Source: an uncultured Anaeroplasmataceae bacterium (lineage in GTDB: Bacteria > Bacillota_I > Bacilli_A > Acholeplasmatales > Anaeroplasmataceae). Taken from it: a stretch of DNA of 64,000 nt. The DNA is taken from NCBI GenBank assembly GCA_949840955.1, contig CATKXV010000002.1, positions 62,001-126,000 on the forward strand, in the 5' to 3' direction. How positions within the stretch are numbered: the stretch's first letter is position 1; every line of letters starts with the position of its first letter. A model generated the notes under the pieces. That model made no database searches, was not told where the DNA came from, and saw only the letters and a program-made list of their open reading frames with translations. A program made the translations under genes and the position numbers. Shown in pieces: positions 9,734 through 18,694 of this stretch.

Positions 9734-9802
9734 ATTTTTCTACCTCCTTTTGGACTTTTGGCCTGGCATAGCTTCCAGGCAAGGGCATTTCTTAAAAAAT
9801 GC
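9734..9802 (-). promoter_or_regulatory. Structured 5' leader of rpsF
   Basis: The predicted transcript starts near 9802. It contains a stem GCATTT/AAATGC (9785-9802) and a second stem GCCTGG/CCAGGC (9761-9780, eight-base loop) just before the ribosome binding site. rpsF leaders in many bacteria bind the S6:S18 complex. I could not find the diagnostic CCG trinucleotide of that motif, so autoregulation is only a possibility. Confidence 0.35.
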
Positions 9803-9808
9803 GTGATA

Positions 9809-9837
9809 ATTATAGCACAGATTTTTCTTTTCTTCAA
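9809..9837 (-). promoter_or_regulatory. Strong promoter of rpsF-ssb-rpsR
   Basis: Minus strand TTGAAG (9832-9837), 17-base spacer, TATAAT (9809-9814) preceded by TGC (extended -10). Confidence 0.85.
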
Positions 9838-9877
9838 GATTTAGTTTGAATTTATACTACGTTTTTTCTCATATTTA

Positions 9878-9886
9878 TGATACAAT
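9878..9886 (+). promoter_or_regulatory. Extended -10 of the U32 gene
   Basis: TGA-TACAAT, an extended -10 with no clear -35, 15 bases before the first ATG at 9901. It is divergent from the rpsF promoter about 40 bases away. Confidence 0.45.
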
Positions 9887-9900
9887 GGTAAAGGTGATGT

Positions 9901-12147
9901 ATGATGAGTGAACTTTTAGCTCCCGCAGGCAATTTTGAGGCCTTAATTGCAGCAATTTCAAATGGAGCAGATGCAATATATTTAGGTATGAATCAATTTG
10001 GTGCTAGAGCCTATTCAACTAATTTTGATGAAGAAGCCTTAGTCAAGGCTGTTACCTATGCCCATTTAAGAAATGTAAAAATATATGTAACCCTAAATAC
10101 AATTCTTTTTGAAAATGAGATCCCTCTTTTATATAAAATGGTTGATTTTTTAAATGACGCAAAAATTGATGGGATTATCATACAGGATTTAGCTGTTTTA
10201 GAGTATGTTGTAAAAAAATATCCCAGCATTGAGGCCCATTGCTCTACACAAATGGGAATAGATGATATTGAAGGCTCCCTTCTTTTAAAAAAGCTAGGAG
10301 CAAAAAGAATTGTACTTTCTAGAGAGGTTACAATTGAGGATGTTAAAAAAATCAAACGAGCTGTAAAGCTCCCCATCGAAATCTTTATTCACGGAGCCCT
10401 ATGTGTTTCCTATTCTGGAAACTGCCTAATGTCAGGTCTAATCGGCTATCGTAGTGGAAATCGTGGAAGATGTGTTGGCTCCTGTAGAAAGCCATATATC
10501 CTAGTAGATCATACTACAAACAAGGAATATGAAGCATCCTATCTTCTTTCGATGAAGGATTTAAATACAATAGATCATATCCAGGAGCTAAAGGAAATTG
10601 ATTCCTTAAAAATAGAAGGCCGAATGAAAGAGCCTGCCTATGTTGCAAATGTTGTTTCCGTATATAGAAAAGCACTTGATGGAACGGCTTCTCCTACAGA
10701 AAGACTTAAATTATCCAAAACCTTTCAAAGAACCTACACGAAGGGATACCTCTTCCATGAGGATAAAAAAGAGATTACCAACATTACAAGACCCAATAAT
10801 TTTGGCACCTATATTGGTAAAATTATAAACAAAACCAATTCAGGATATAAAATTGAATTGGTGGATGTCTTAAATCAAAATGATATCATTCGCATTGATC
10901 ATAATCACGAGGATGTAAATTTAACAGTTGTTAAGCTATATGATGAAAAAAATAATCTTATATCTAAAGCAGATACCCATTGCTTTGTTAAGGTTAAAGA
11001 GGATTTATCCATAGGAGATAAGATTTATAAAACAAAGGATTTCCATTTCTATAATGAAGTCGAAAAAAGCTATCCAAAGGAATATAGACGATTTCCTATT
11101 GATCTTATTGTGTCTGCCTATGCTGGTATGCCCTTAACCATCCATGCTACCTGCGAAAACATTCAGGTCAGCTATGAATCAAATACTCTTTTAGAGGCAG
11201 CTATAACAAAACCAACAACAAAAGAAGATTTCATCAATCAATTCCAGCGGTTAAAGGATACTGTTTATGCTTTGCAAAATGTTGAATTTTATAACGATTC
11301 TATTTTTATACCAGCAAAGCTTATGAATGAGGCTAGAAGAAAAATTGTTGAGGAGCTAAACGAAAAAAGAATCTATAGAAGCTATCAAACAAAAGCCATT
11401 CCTACGCCTACTTCTATTACCTATCCAGCTTCTTCTCCTTTACTTGCTGTATATGCAACAACAAAGGAACAGGCACTTGCTGCCAAGGAATGTGGAATCT
11501 CCATCATCTATACAAAGGATAACACCATAAGAAGAAATGAAACAGTCTATCCTAATAAGGACGGTCTTGTATTAGTTGGCGGATATGGTGGGGTCTATTC
11601 CTATGGCTCTACCAATGAAGTAGTTAGTGATTTTTCCTTAAATGTTGTCAACTCTAAGGCGGTTTATGAATTACATTCCTTAGGTGTAAATCGTGTAACC
11701 CTATCCTACGAGCTAAACAAAAAACAAATCCAAGAGCTCATTGATGGTTACTATAAGGCAAATCAAGGTTATCCTAATCTAGAAATGATTGTATACGGAC
11801 ATACACATCTTCTTTTTACTAAATATTGTCCTTTAAAAAGAATGAATCTTTGTGGAACTTGTAAAACACATCAATATAGCCTAAAGGATGAATATGGTCA
11901 GTTTCCTATCCTTTCTCACGAGGATTGTACTACTACACTTTTAAATGGTAAAATACTAAATTTGATTGATGAAATAGACACAATAAATCATATTTCTGTT
12001 TTTCGATTACAATTTACCATAGAAACAAAAGATGAAGCCAAGCAAATCATACAGCAATTTAAAGATAAATTAAACCATGCATCCAATAGAAAAGGATTTA
12101 ATTCATCTACAGATACCAGAGGTCATTTTAATAAAGAAATCTTATAA
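9901..12147 (+). CDS. Peptidase U32 family protein, RlhA-like (23S rRNA hydroxylation type)
   Basis: 748 residues. N-terminal U32 domain beginning ELLAPAGNFEALIAAISNGADAIYLG. The U32 signature is around 165-200 (IHGALCVSYSGNCLMS, then NRGRCVGSCRKPY) with three conserved Cys; a further Cys cluster is in the C-terminal repeat (CPLKRMNLCGTC near 645). A middle segment of about 390-480 resembles the DUF3656 insert. Family knowledge: U32 proteins of this architecture (RlhA) hydroxylate C2501 of 23S rRNA, while shorter relatives act on tRNA; they are not proven proteases here. Two adjacent ATGs follow AAAGGTGATGT. It is a single-gene plus-strand unit ending at a bidirectional terminator. Confidence 0.85.
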   Translation: MMSELLAPAGNFEALIAAISNGADAIYLGMNQFGARAYSTNFDEEALVKAVTYAHLRNVKIYVTLNTILFENEIPLLYKMVDFLNDAKIDGIIIQDLAVLEYVVKKYPSIEAHCSTQMGIDDIEGSLLLKKLGAKRIVLSREVTIEDVKKIKRAVKLPIEIFIHGALCVSYSGNCLMSGLIGYRSGNRGRCVGSCRKPYILVDHTTNKEYEASYLLSMKDLNTIDHIQELKEIDSLKIEGRMKEPAYVANVVSVYRKALDGTASPTERLKLSKTFQRTYTKGYLFHEDKKEITNITRPNNFGTYIGKIINKTNSGYKIELVDVLNQNDIIRIDHNHEDVNLTVVKLYDEKNNLISKADTHCFVKVKEDLSIGDKIYKTKDFHFYNEVEKSYPKEYRRFPIDLIVSAYAGMPLTIHATCENIQVSYESNTLLEAAITKPTTKEDFINQFQRLKDTVYALQNVEFYNDSIFIPAKLMNEARRKIVEELNEKRIYRSYQTKAIPTPTSITYPASSPLLAVYATTKEQALAAKECGISIIYTKDNTIRRNETVYPNKDGLVLVGGYGGVYSYGSTNEVVSDFSLNVVNSKAVYELHSLGVNRVTLSYELNKKQIQELIDGYYKANQGYPNLEMIVYGHTHLLFTKYCPLKRMNLCGTCKTHQYSLKDEYGQFPILSHEDCTTTLLNGKILNLIDEIDTINHISVFRLQFTIETKDEAKQIIQQFKDKLNHASNRKGFNSSTDTRGHFNKEIL

Positions 12148-12165
12148 ATTTAAAAAGGGCGCAAG

Positions 12166-12197
12166 AAAATGGCATAGCTTTTCCTATGCCATTTTTT
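12166..12197. terminator. Bidirectional terminator between the convergent U32 and SDR genes
   Basis: Stem AAAATGGCATAG / CTATGCCATTTT (arms about 12167-12177 and 12184-12195), six-base loop. A run of T follows on plus and the A-rich flank supplies U on minus. It serves both convergent genes. Confidence 0.85.
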
Positions 12198-12209
12198 CTA
12201 TTGAATATT

Positions 12210-13034
12210 TTATTTTATATCTGTGCTAGCAGCAAGGGTGGTCTGTGTTTCATAATCGGCTATTCTTTCTTTTAATCGAGTAATCGTCGTATGTAATGCC
12301 TGACTCCCTAACACCATACGCAGGGGTGCAGGGTTTTTATCTACACTTTCAATGATTCGTTTAGCCATAAGAGCAGGGTCTCCTGGAGCTAGACCATATT
12401 TAGGATTGAGCATATTTAAAAAGCCATGTACATGCTCATATTCTGGCATTAGGCGTGCTACTTTTGCACTACCATAACGGAACTCCGTTCTTGCTCCACC
12501 TGGTTCTACTATCGTTACACCTATATTGTATTTTGAAACTTCCTGTGCTACGGATTCACAAAACCCCTCTATTCCAAATTTAGTGGCATGATACATAGAA
12601 TTGGCAGGATATGCAACCTGACCACCATAGGAGGAAATTTGAATTATTCTTCCTCCGCCCTGCTTCCGCATATAGGATAACGAAGCTTTAATAAGCTGGA
12701 TGCTTCCCGTGAGATTTGTAGCAATAATGTGGTTGATTTGTTCATCAGAGAGCTCTTCTGCTGCACCAAATAAGCCATAGCCCGCATTGGATATAACGAC
12801 ATCAATTTTTCCATGCTTTATAAAGCTTTCCTTTACGACTCTTTGGACTTCAGGACCATTTGCCACATCTAGAATACAGCAATCAAAGGTATCCTTGTAT
12901 TTTTCAATAAAGCAACAAACCTTTGCTGCATCGCGCACTGTTCCAATAACTGTATCCCCTTGCTCTAATAATTGCTTTGTAAGCTCGAATCCAAAGCCTG
13001 AGGAAACGCCTGTAATAAGCCATGTTTTATTCAT
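12210..13034 (-). CDS. Short-chain dehydrogenase/reductase
   Basis: 274 residues from ATG 13034. Rossmann motif TGVSSGFG near residue 7, NAG (VVISNAGYG) near 84, Ser in ISSYGG near 137, catalytic YHATK near 150. A classical NAD(P)H-dependent SDR of oxidoreductase type. The frame is open upstream to 13151, but that extension lies inside the acetyltransferase gene. The ATG at 13034 overlaps the acetyltransferase stop by eight bases, giving the standard N-terminus MNKTWLITGVSSG. Last gene of the LysR-linked oxidoreductase cluster. Substrate unknown. Confidence 0.88.
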   Translation of the reverse strand: MNKTWLITGVSSGFGFELTKQLLEQGDTVIGTVRDAAKVCCFIEKYKDTFDCCILDVANGPEVQRVVKESFIKHGKIDVVISNAGYGLFGAAEELSDEQINHIIATNLTGSIQLIKASLSYMRKQGGGRIIQISSYGGQVAYPANSMYHATKFGIEGFCESVAQEVSKYNIGVTIVEPGGARTEFRYGSAKVARLMPEYEHVHGFLNMLNPKYGLAPGDPALMAKRIIESVDKNPAPLRMVLGSQALHTTITRLKERIADYETQTTLAASTDIK

Positions 13035-13587
13035 ATTTTTTCTCAAACCTTTCTTTGTCAAGCATTTTAATAACCTTTGCTGGATTACCAACTGCCACTG
13101 CATAATCGGGGATATCTTTAGAAACAACAGCTCCTGCACCAATGATTGCATGCTTACCTATTTTTACACCTGGTAATATGGTGGCTCCCGCTCCAATCCA
13201 TACTCCATCATCAATCACAATAGGCTTACAAGGTAAAACCATTCTTTGATATGGATCATGATTATTTGTCAAAAGCTGTACATTTGCAGCGATTTGTACA
13301 TGATCTCCAATGGTAATACCACCTCGTGCCATTGCAAGCAAATTATAATTGATTGAAGTATTTTTTCCTATTTTAAGTTGATCAAGACAAGCTCCATAAA
13401 TTGGGGCATTGATTCTGCTATTTTCTCCTATATTATTTCCAAACAGCTCTTTAACCAATTTCTCATATTCAGCTGTTTCAGGCATAGTATGATTTAATTG
13501 GAAGGCAAGCTGAGAAAGTCTTTTCCAATTTGCACGTTCCTCTTGAGTTGCCTTCGTTAAATCAAATATTTCAAAATCACAATTCAT
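13027..13587 (-). CDS. Maltose/galactoside O-acetyltransferase family protein (left-handed beta-helix)
   Basis: 186 residues. N-terminal helical Mac domain (about 10-60), then hexapeptide repeats, for example ITIGDHVQIAANVQLL and GVWIGAGATILPGVKIGKHAIIGAGAVVSKDIP, and the family ending VGNPAKVIK. Expected to transfer acetyl from acetyl-CoA to a sugar hydroxyl; the catalytic His is probably in LLTNNHDPY. The stop overlaps the SDR start, so the two are translationally coupled. AAGGAT precedes the ATG. Confidence 0.88.
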   Translation of the reverse strand: MNCDFEIFDLTKATQEERANWKRLSQLAFQLNHTMPETAEYEKLVKELFGNNIGENSRINAPIYGACLDQLKIGKNTSINYNLLAMARGGITIGDHVQIAANVQLLTNNHDPYQRMVLPCKPIVIDDGVWIGAGATILPGVKIGKHAIIGAGAVVSKDIPDYAVAVGNPAKVIKMLDKERFEKKYE

Positions 13588-13665
13588 AATTATCCTTTTT
13601 CCCTTCTTAGCTATTCAATATAGGTTGTTTCTCATATATTCCATAAGCTATATTCTATGGTTTGA

Positions 13666-14769
13666 TTATATTCCATTAAAGTACCTTTGTATTTTTTGCA
13701 TTTTTTCTTGTTGCTTTACTTTAAACGGGCAACGTTGATCACAATGCCCACACTGTATACATGCATCAGCTTTCACATAAAGCTTATCGTAGTGATTTGC
13801 AGCCATTGTATCACCCGCAATTGAAAGATCATAGTATTTATTTATAATACCTATATCAATGCCTACAGGGCAAGGCTGACAATGATTGCAGTAAACACAG
13901 TTTCCTATCGCTGATTCGGGTGTAAATTCACCTATGGATGAATAGTCACGTTCTCCATATGAAGATTCTGGATATTTTAATAGTTCAACTAAATCGTTGA
14001 TATTTCTAACCCCTGGAACAACGGCAAGTACAGCAGGACGGTCAAGACAATATTGAATACATTGATTTTTCGAAAGTGCTTGCCGAAAGGGTGAAGTTTT
14101 TTCGGATAAAAGCTGCCCACCATGAAATGGCTTCATAACTGAGATTCCTACTCCTTCTGCTTCACAACGACGCATAAGCTCAGCACGTTCGTTAGTCGTG
14201 CCAATACCGTATTCATCTCCACACTCTAGATCGTATGCAGGATTGACGGAAAACATAAACATATCCATGATTCCTGTATCAAGCAGCTTATGAGCAACTC
14301 TTGGGGTATGGGAAGAAAAGCCGATATGGTGCACAATCCCCTTTGCTTTAAGCTCTTTGACATAATCAAGGATGCCGTTTTTAATAATATCGTCTAAATC
14401 GCTTTCCTCATCGATACAATGCAGAAAGCCAAAATCAACATAATCTGTTCCAAGCATTTCCATTTCCCATTCAAATGTATCCTTGATTTGCTTTAGGTTA
14501 CGTGACCAGCTGTATTCCCCATTAGGCTTATATACCGCACCAAAATGTAACTGAAAGTAAATTTTATCTCGCTGACCTTTGATTGCTCTTCCAAAGGGTT
14601 CATAAACACTTTTTCCTCCTGCACAAAGATCAAAAAAGTTTATTCCATTTGCAATAGCCTGTTCGATTACAGATTGTATTTCATCCTGTGAACAGTTCTG
14701 TATACCACCCATACCAAGTCCAAGGGTGCTTATTCTTTCACTACCCTGTGGTAATTTTCTATACTCCAT
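13666..14769 (-). CDS. Aldo/keto reductase fused to a two-[4Fe-4S] ferredoxin-like tail
   Basis: 367 residues. TIM-barrel aldo/keto reductase over about 1-275 (LGLGMGGI, INFFDLCAGG, VDFGFLHCID). The C-terminal region carries two cluster motifs: CVYCNHCQPCP near 293 and CIQCGHCDQRCP near 339. At the catalytic Lys position of classical enzymes (TKFG) this one reads QLHFG, so Lys appears replaced by His; I believe this is common in this Fe-S subfamily. It may couple reduction to ferredoxin or flavodoxin electrons instead of NADPH alone, which fits the flavodoxins in the same cluster. Substrate unknown. Confidence 0.85.
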   Translation of the reverse strand: MEYRKLPQGSERISTLGLGMGGIQNCSQDEIQSVIEQAIANGINFFDLCAGGKSVYEPFGRAIKGQRDKIYFQLHFGAVYKPNGEYSWSRNLKQIKDTFEWEMEMLGTDYVDFGFLHCIDEESDLDDIIKNGILDYVKELKAKGIVHHIGFSSHTPRVAHKLLDTGIMDMFMFSVNPAYDLECGDEYGIGTTNERAELMRRCEAEGVGISVMKPFHGGQLLSEKTSPFRQALSKNQCIQYCLDRPAVLAVVPGVRNINDLVELLKYPESSYGERDYSSIGEFTPESAIGNCVYCNHCQPCPVGIDIGIINKYYDLSIAGDTMAANHYDKLYVKADACIQCGHCDQRCPFKVKQQEKMQKIQRYFNGI

Positions 14770-14846
14770 TCCTTTTCAAGCTCCTTTACACACTCAATGC
14801 ATTTGGATTCTCGTAGTAGAATCTAAAATAGCATTTTTCTTTATCC

Positions 14847-15251
14847 TTACAAATTATTGTATACCTCATCTGTTACAGCTTCACACCACTCTGTATGTCC
14901 GTTTTCTGCGGGAACTTCTATGGCAAGATGCTGAAACCAACTATCCTTTGAGGCTCCATGCCAATGCTTTACGTTGGCAGGAATATGTACAATATCCCCT
15001 GCTTGTAAGGCACGAGGCTGTTTTCCCCATTCTTGATACCACCCTTTACCTGCGGTAATAAGAAGAAGCTGTCCTCCACCCTTCTCTGCATGATGAATAT
15101 GCCAATAATTACGGCATCCTGGCTCAAATGTAACATTGCCAATCACAACCTGCTCGGTTGAAAGCATATTCAGATAACTCTGACCAATAAAATATTTTTC
15201 AAATGCTTTGTTCTTTTCTCCTACAGAAAACATACTTAGATTTTTATTCAT
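14847..15251 (-). CDS. Small cupin-domain protein
   Basis: 134 residues, one cupin barrel. Metal-binding motif 1 reads YWHIHHAEKGGGQLLLITAG (His, His and Glu ligands) and motif 2 reads GDIVHIPANVKHWHG. Small cupins of this kind occur next to flavodoxin and aldo/keto reductase genes in many Bacillota; they may be dioxygenases, isomerases or sensors. GGAGTAAGAA precedes the ATG. An imperfect inverted repeat lies 34-65 bases upstream. No specific function can be given. Confidence 0.8.
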   Translation of the reverse strand: MNKNLSMFSVGEKNKAFEKYFIGQSYLNMLSTEQVVIGNVTFEPGCRNYWHIHHAEKGGGQLLLITAGKGWYQEWGKQPRALQAGDIVHIPANVKHWHGASKDSWFQHLAIEVPAENGHTEWCEAVTDEVYNNL

Positions 15252-15400
15252 TTCTTACTCCTATTTTTTATATTTTATGTTTTTATTCCCTACAGAGCAT
15301 AAAGCATAGGGGGAATAATCAATATTAGAACTTATTACCAAAAAGGAAGGTAATATATCATAATATTATTTAATGGTTTCCTTATATCTATATAAAATGA

Positions 15401-17179
15401 CTATTTCATAAAGCCATTGGCTCTTAAATAATTTTCAAGTGCGGATATGTTACTTGCAGCAGCATATAATCCATCATGAACCGTTGCTCCTTTTGCACTA
15501 TCACGTACAAACGCCATAGAATTATCATAATAAGATTGTGTGCTGTTGCTTGCTCCTTGGAAGAAGGGATATATATCCATTTCTGCCGACCAAGTGTAAT
15601 GCTCTAGGAATGTACCTATAATCATAGGAGCCGTGTGCCACCAAATCGGAAAGCCTACAAACACAGTGTCATACTTGCTTATATCTATTTTATCATAGGT
15701 TGTTAAAGCAACTTCAGGACGTGCATTTGTATCCGCTTCTTCCTTTGCTCTACCATAGGCGATATCGTTGTAGCTTCCTGTATACGGAATTGCCGCTTCT
15801 ATCTCAACAACATCTCCTCCTGTAATTCTTTCGATGCTCCTTGCCACCGTACTGGTATTTCCCGACCAAGAGAAATAAACAATTAAAATGTGCTTCGCTT
15901 CTTCCCCATCACCATTATCTGGGGTGCTTGGAGCTGTCTGTTCAGGTTTCACAAAGCTGATACCCAATCCAGTTACCCAAGTTACAATTTGCTGTTCTGC
16001 CTCTTGAATATTGTTTCGTGAAATCGATAATCCTTCTCTAACATTTGCATTAGGCTCTATCCTTCGAATCGTAGATATTGTACTAGAAAAGCCACTTCCA
16101 CCATGTGTATTAAACGGAATAATGGTTTTACCAGAAAAATCATAGATATCAAAAAATGTATATAAAATCATCGGCATATCACCCCACCAGTTTGGATAAC
16201 CTATAAATATAGTTTCATACTCGGATAAGTTTTTTATGGTATCCTGAATTGTAGGACGCGCATTTTGAGCCTTTTCTTCACTTGCAAGATCTACAAGTGT
16301 TCTATGGTCTGTAGGATATGGAACTTCAGGTATTATACGAAAAATATCTGCGCCTGACGTATCCTGTATAACATATGCCATATACTGTGTATTCCCAAGG
16401 ACAATACCATCAATAATTACAGTGCTGTTTGCCTCTTCGGTAGTCATATTATTCGGATCAGTCGTTTCAGGCATAGAGAAATAAACCACAAGCGTATTGG
16501 TATTCTCCTTACCTGGTCTGTCATCCTGTGCTGGAGAAAATGCCTCTGATTTTTCAGTTAAATCAAGACTGTTGATCCAAGCTTCAATTGCCTGGTCCGA
16601 ATCACTAGAAAATTTCCTTCCCTCTATAACGGTTGCTCCCTTTGCATTAGAAAGAATATCTGCTGTACTTTCAGAAATTGCACTTCCGCCACTTGTACAG
16701 AAGGTGTAAATCGTTTTGCCATTGAAATCATAATAGTTCAAAAACGATAATACTGCCATAGGTGCAGTATGCCACCAAATCGGAAAGCCGAGAAAAATCG
16801 TATCATATTGCGCCATTACCTCATCTGGTAAATAAACAGAAAGCTCAGGGCGTTCATTTTCTTCCTTCTCTTCCTTTGCCACCTCTGTTGTAGTCGTATA
16901 ATCCGTGGGGTATGATTCTTTCCGCTCTATCTTGAATAGATTTGCATTGGTTAATTCTTGTATTTTTTCTGCTACACTTTTGGTTGTATTTGTCTTAGAA
17001 AAATATGCAACAAGTGTATTGCTTGTCGGTACAAAGGATTCATCCAGAGTTACATTTGATGGACGAATATAATTATTGGATGGGGGATTTAATCCACCTT
17101 CATTCTCATTACAAGCGACGATAAAAAACAAAAGCATAAAACAAAAGCTTGTTGCAATTATAGAAAATACCTTTTTCAT
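15401..17179 (-). CDS. Lipoprotein with three tandem flavodoxin domains
   Basis: 592 residues. Lipoprotein signal peptide with lipobox FIVAC near residue 22, then three flavodoxin-like domains starting near 56 (TLVAYFSKTNTTKSVAEKI), 229 (TLVVYFSMPETT) and 431 (ILIVYFSWSGNTSTVARSI). Each repeats the later signature (IFLGFPIWWHTAPM, IFIGYPNWWGDMPM, VFVGFPIWWHTAPM) and a glycine-rich FMN loop. In domain 2 the FMN phosphate loop is interrupted by about 25 residues before GNTQ. Anchored outside the membrane, it could carry FMN electrons extracellularly. 12 bases after the aldo/keto reductase stop, AAGGAGT before the ATG. Most flavodoxin family members are cytoplasmic single domains. Confidence 0.88.
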   Translation of the reverse strand: MKKVFSIIATSFCFMLLFFIVACNENEGGLNPPSNNYIRPSNVTLDESFVPTSNTLVAYFSKTNTTKSVAEKIQELTNANLFKIERKESYPTDYTTTTEVAKEEKEENERPELSVYLPDEVMAQYDTIFLGFPIWWHTAPMAVLSFLNYYDFNGKTIYTFCTSGGSAISESTADILSNAKGATVIEGRKFSSDSDQAIEAWINSLDLTEKSEAFSPAQDDRPGKENTNTLVVYFSMPETTDPNNMTTEEANSTVIIDGIVLGNTQYMAYVIQDTSGADIFRIIPEVPYPTDHRTLVDLASEEKAQNARPTIQDTIKNLSEYETIFIGYPNWWGDMPMILYTFFDIYDFSGKTIIPFNTHGGSGFSSTISTIRRIEPNANVREGLSISRNNIQEAEQQIVTWVTGLGISFVKPEQTAPSTPDNGDGEEAKHILIVYFSWSGNTSTVARSIERITGGDVVEIEAAIPYTGSYNDIAYGRAKEEADTNARPEVALTTYDKIDISKYDTVFVGFPIWWHTAPMIIGTFLEHYTWSAEMDIYPFFQGASNSTQSYYDNSMAFVRDSAKGATVHDGLYAAASNISALENYLRANGFMK

Positions 17180-17191
17180 GATTTTGACTCC

Positions 17192-18079
17192 TTACCAATT
17201 TTTCTTTTCTTTTTTGTGATCCTTGTTATTTTTGCGTTCCTCGACCATTTTCACAAACCATTCCACCATATTTGGATCAGTATGAGAGAAAAAGGAACTT
17301 TGCTTTTTATCAAGGCTTGCGATGACAGACATATCATCATCAGAAAGTTCAAAATCAAACACATCAAAATTTTCTTGCATTCTTTCGATATGTACAGATT
17401 TGGGAATAACTACGATTCCGCGTTGTAACTCCCAACGCAGTATAACCTGTGCTACCGTCTTATTATATTTCTTTCCGATTGCTGCAATCGTTTCATTCGT
17501 AAATAATCCACCCCTACCTTCACCAAATGGAGCCCAAGCCTCCATGTGCACATCATATTTTTTCATCCACTTCTGTGCTTCTGTTTGTTGATTGTGTGGA
17601 TGTGCTTCTACCTGATTTACCATTGGCTTAATTTTTGCAAAGCTGCAAAGATCAACCATTCTGTCAGGATAAAAATTGGATATGCCAATTGCCTTGAGCT
17701 TTCCATCCTTATATAGTTCTTCCAAAGCACGCCAAGCTCCATAATAATCGGAAAATGGCTGATGCAGCAACATTAGGTCAATATAATCTGTTTTAAGCTT
17801 TCGTAATGATTCATAAACAGATTTCTTAGTTTCCTCATATCCGTAGTGCTCTATCCAAACCTTACTTGTCAAGAAAATCTCTTCACGAGGAATTCCCGAT
17901 TTTGCGATAGCATTTCCTACTTCTTCCTCATTAAAATAGCTTTGTGCCGTATCAATATGACGATATCCTACGTTAAGAGCATTTAGAACACAATGCTCAC
18001 ACTCATCCTTGGATATCTGATATACTCCATATCCAAGTTGGGGCATCCTTACCCCATTTGATAAAATAACATAATACAT
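17192..18079 (-). CDS. Aldo/keto reductase (2,5-diketogluconate reductase-like)
   Basis: 295 residues. Classical tetrad: Asp and Tyr in HIDTAQSYFNEEEVG, Lys in LTSKVW, His in LMLLHQPF. NADPH site near PKSVHIERMQENF. The C-terminus is Lys/Asn-rich (NNKDHKKEKKNW). Cytoplasmic NADPH-dependent carbonyl reductase by family. Second gene of the LysR-linked operon, 20 bases after the flavodoxin gene, AAGGAG before its ATG. The combination of LysR regulator, flavodoxin and such a reductase recalls aldehyde-response loci, but the inducer is unknown. Confidence 0.88.
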   Translation of the reverse strand: MYYVILSNGVRMPQLGYGVYQISKDECEHCVLNALNVGYRHIDTAQSYFNEEEVGNAIAKSGIPREEIFLTSKVWIEHYGYEETKKSVYESLRKLKTDYIDLMLLHQPFSDYYGAWRALEELYKDGKLKAIGISNFYPDRMVDLCSFAKIKPMVNQVEAHPHNQQTEAQKWMKKYDVHMEAWAPFGEGRGGLFTNETIAAIGKKYNKTVAQVILRWELQRGIVVIPKSVHIERMQENFDVFDFELSDDDMSVIASLDKKQSSFFSHTDPNMVEWFVKMVEERKNNKDHKKEKKNW

Positions 18080-18099
18080 ACTTCATTCTCCTTACATTA

Positions 18100-18618
18100 T
18101 TATTTATTGATTATCTTCTTTGCCCAATTTACAACCATACTTTCAGATTGAGCTGCTTCCGCTCCATGAATAGGTAGCCCTTTGCAAATATCTGCCCCCA
18201 CACATATCCTTTGTAAGTCACGCTCACTACTACCCATTCCACTACCCTCATGTGTGCAGAATGGCATGATTTTTTTACCTTCTAAATTGAATTTTTCCAA
18301 AAGTGTAACCATTGCCATAGGCATCGTTCCCCACCAATTTGGAAAACCCACGAATAATACATCGTAGCTTTCTAGGTTTTCGGGATATGCTTGAATTTCT
18401 GGACGTGCGTCAGCCCGAAGTTCTTTCTGTGCTTCATCTATACAAGTGTAGTAATCCTTAGCATAAGGATTTACCGTTTTCACCTCAAATAAATCGCCTC
18501 CTACAGCTTTTTGAATAAACTCAGCTACAATTTCTGTATTTCCCTTTTTCAAATCTTTAATACTCCCATTCCAATAGTTCTGCCCTTTTCTCGAATAGTA
18601 ACAAATTAAATTCGACAT
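18100..18618 (-). CDS. Flavodoxin family protein
   Basis: 172 residues, no signal peptide. A single flavodoxin fold: ICYYSRKGQNY, then an insertion, GNTEIVAEFI (phosphate loop), VLFVGFPNWWGTMPMAM and FCTHEGSGMGSSERDLQ. The N-terminal FMN loop is split by an insertion as in domain 2 of the lipoprotein at 15401-17179, to which it is clearly related. First gene after a promoter with a LysR-type box; AAAGGAGG before the ATG. Likely an FMN electron carrier or quinone/aldehyde-response protein. Confidence 0.87.
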   Translation of the reverse strand: MSNLICYYSRKGQNYWNGSIKDLKKGNTEIVAEFIQKAVGGDLFEVKTVNPYAKDYYTCIDEAQKELRADARPEIQAYPENLESYDVLFVGFPNWWGTMPMAMVTLLEKFNLEGKKIMPFCTHEGSGMGSSERDLQRICVGADICKGLPIHGAEAAQSESMVVNWAKKIINK

Positions 18619-18644
18619 AATAAAGCCTCCTTTATGATGCCTTT

Positions 18645-18673
18645 ATTTTATTCTTTTTTTTCATCAGCATCAA
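18645..18673 (-). promoter_or_regulatory. Promoter of the flavodoxin/aldo-keto reductase operon
   Basis: Minus strand TTGATG (18668-18673), 17-base spacer, TAAAAT (18645-18650), directly upstream of the flavodoxin gene. The LysR-type box at 18695-18709 is centred about 31 bases upstream of the -35 centre, the normal activator position. Confidence 0.65.
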
Positions 18674-18694
18674 TCTCATTTTTAAGGCTTATTG

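Noticed and set aside
15285-15316. Inverted repeat ATTCCCTA / TAGGGGGAAT between the triple-flavodoxin and cupin genes
   Set aside because: There is a bulge and no T run on either strand, so it is neither a clear terminator nor a recognised operator.
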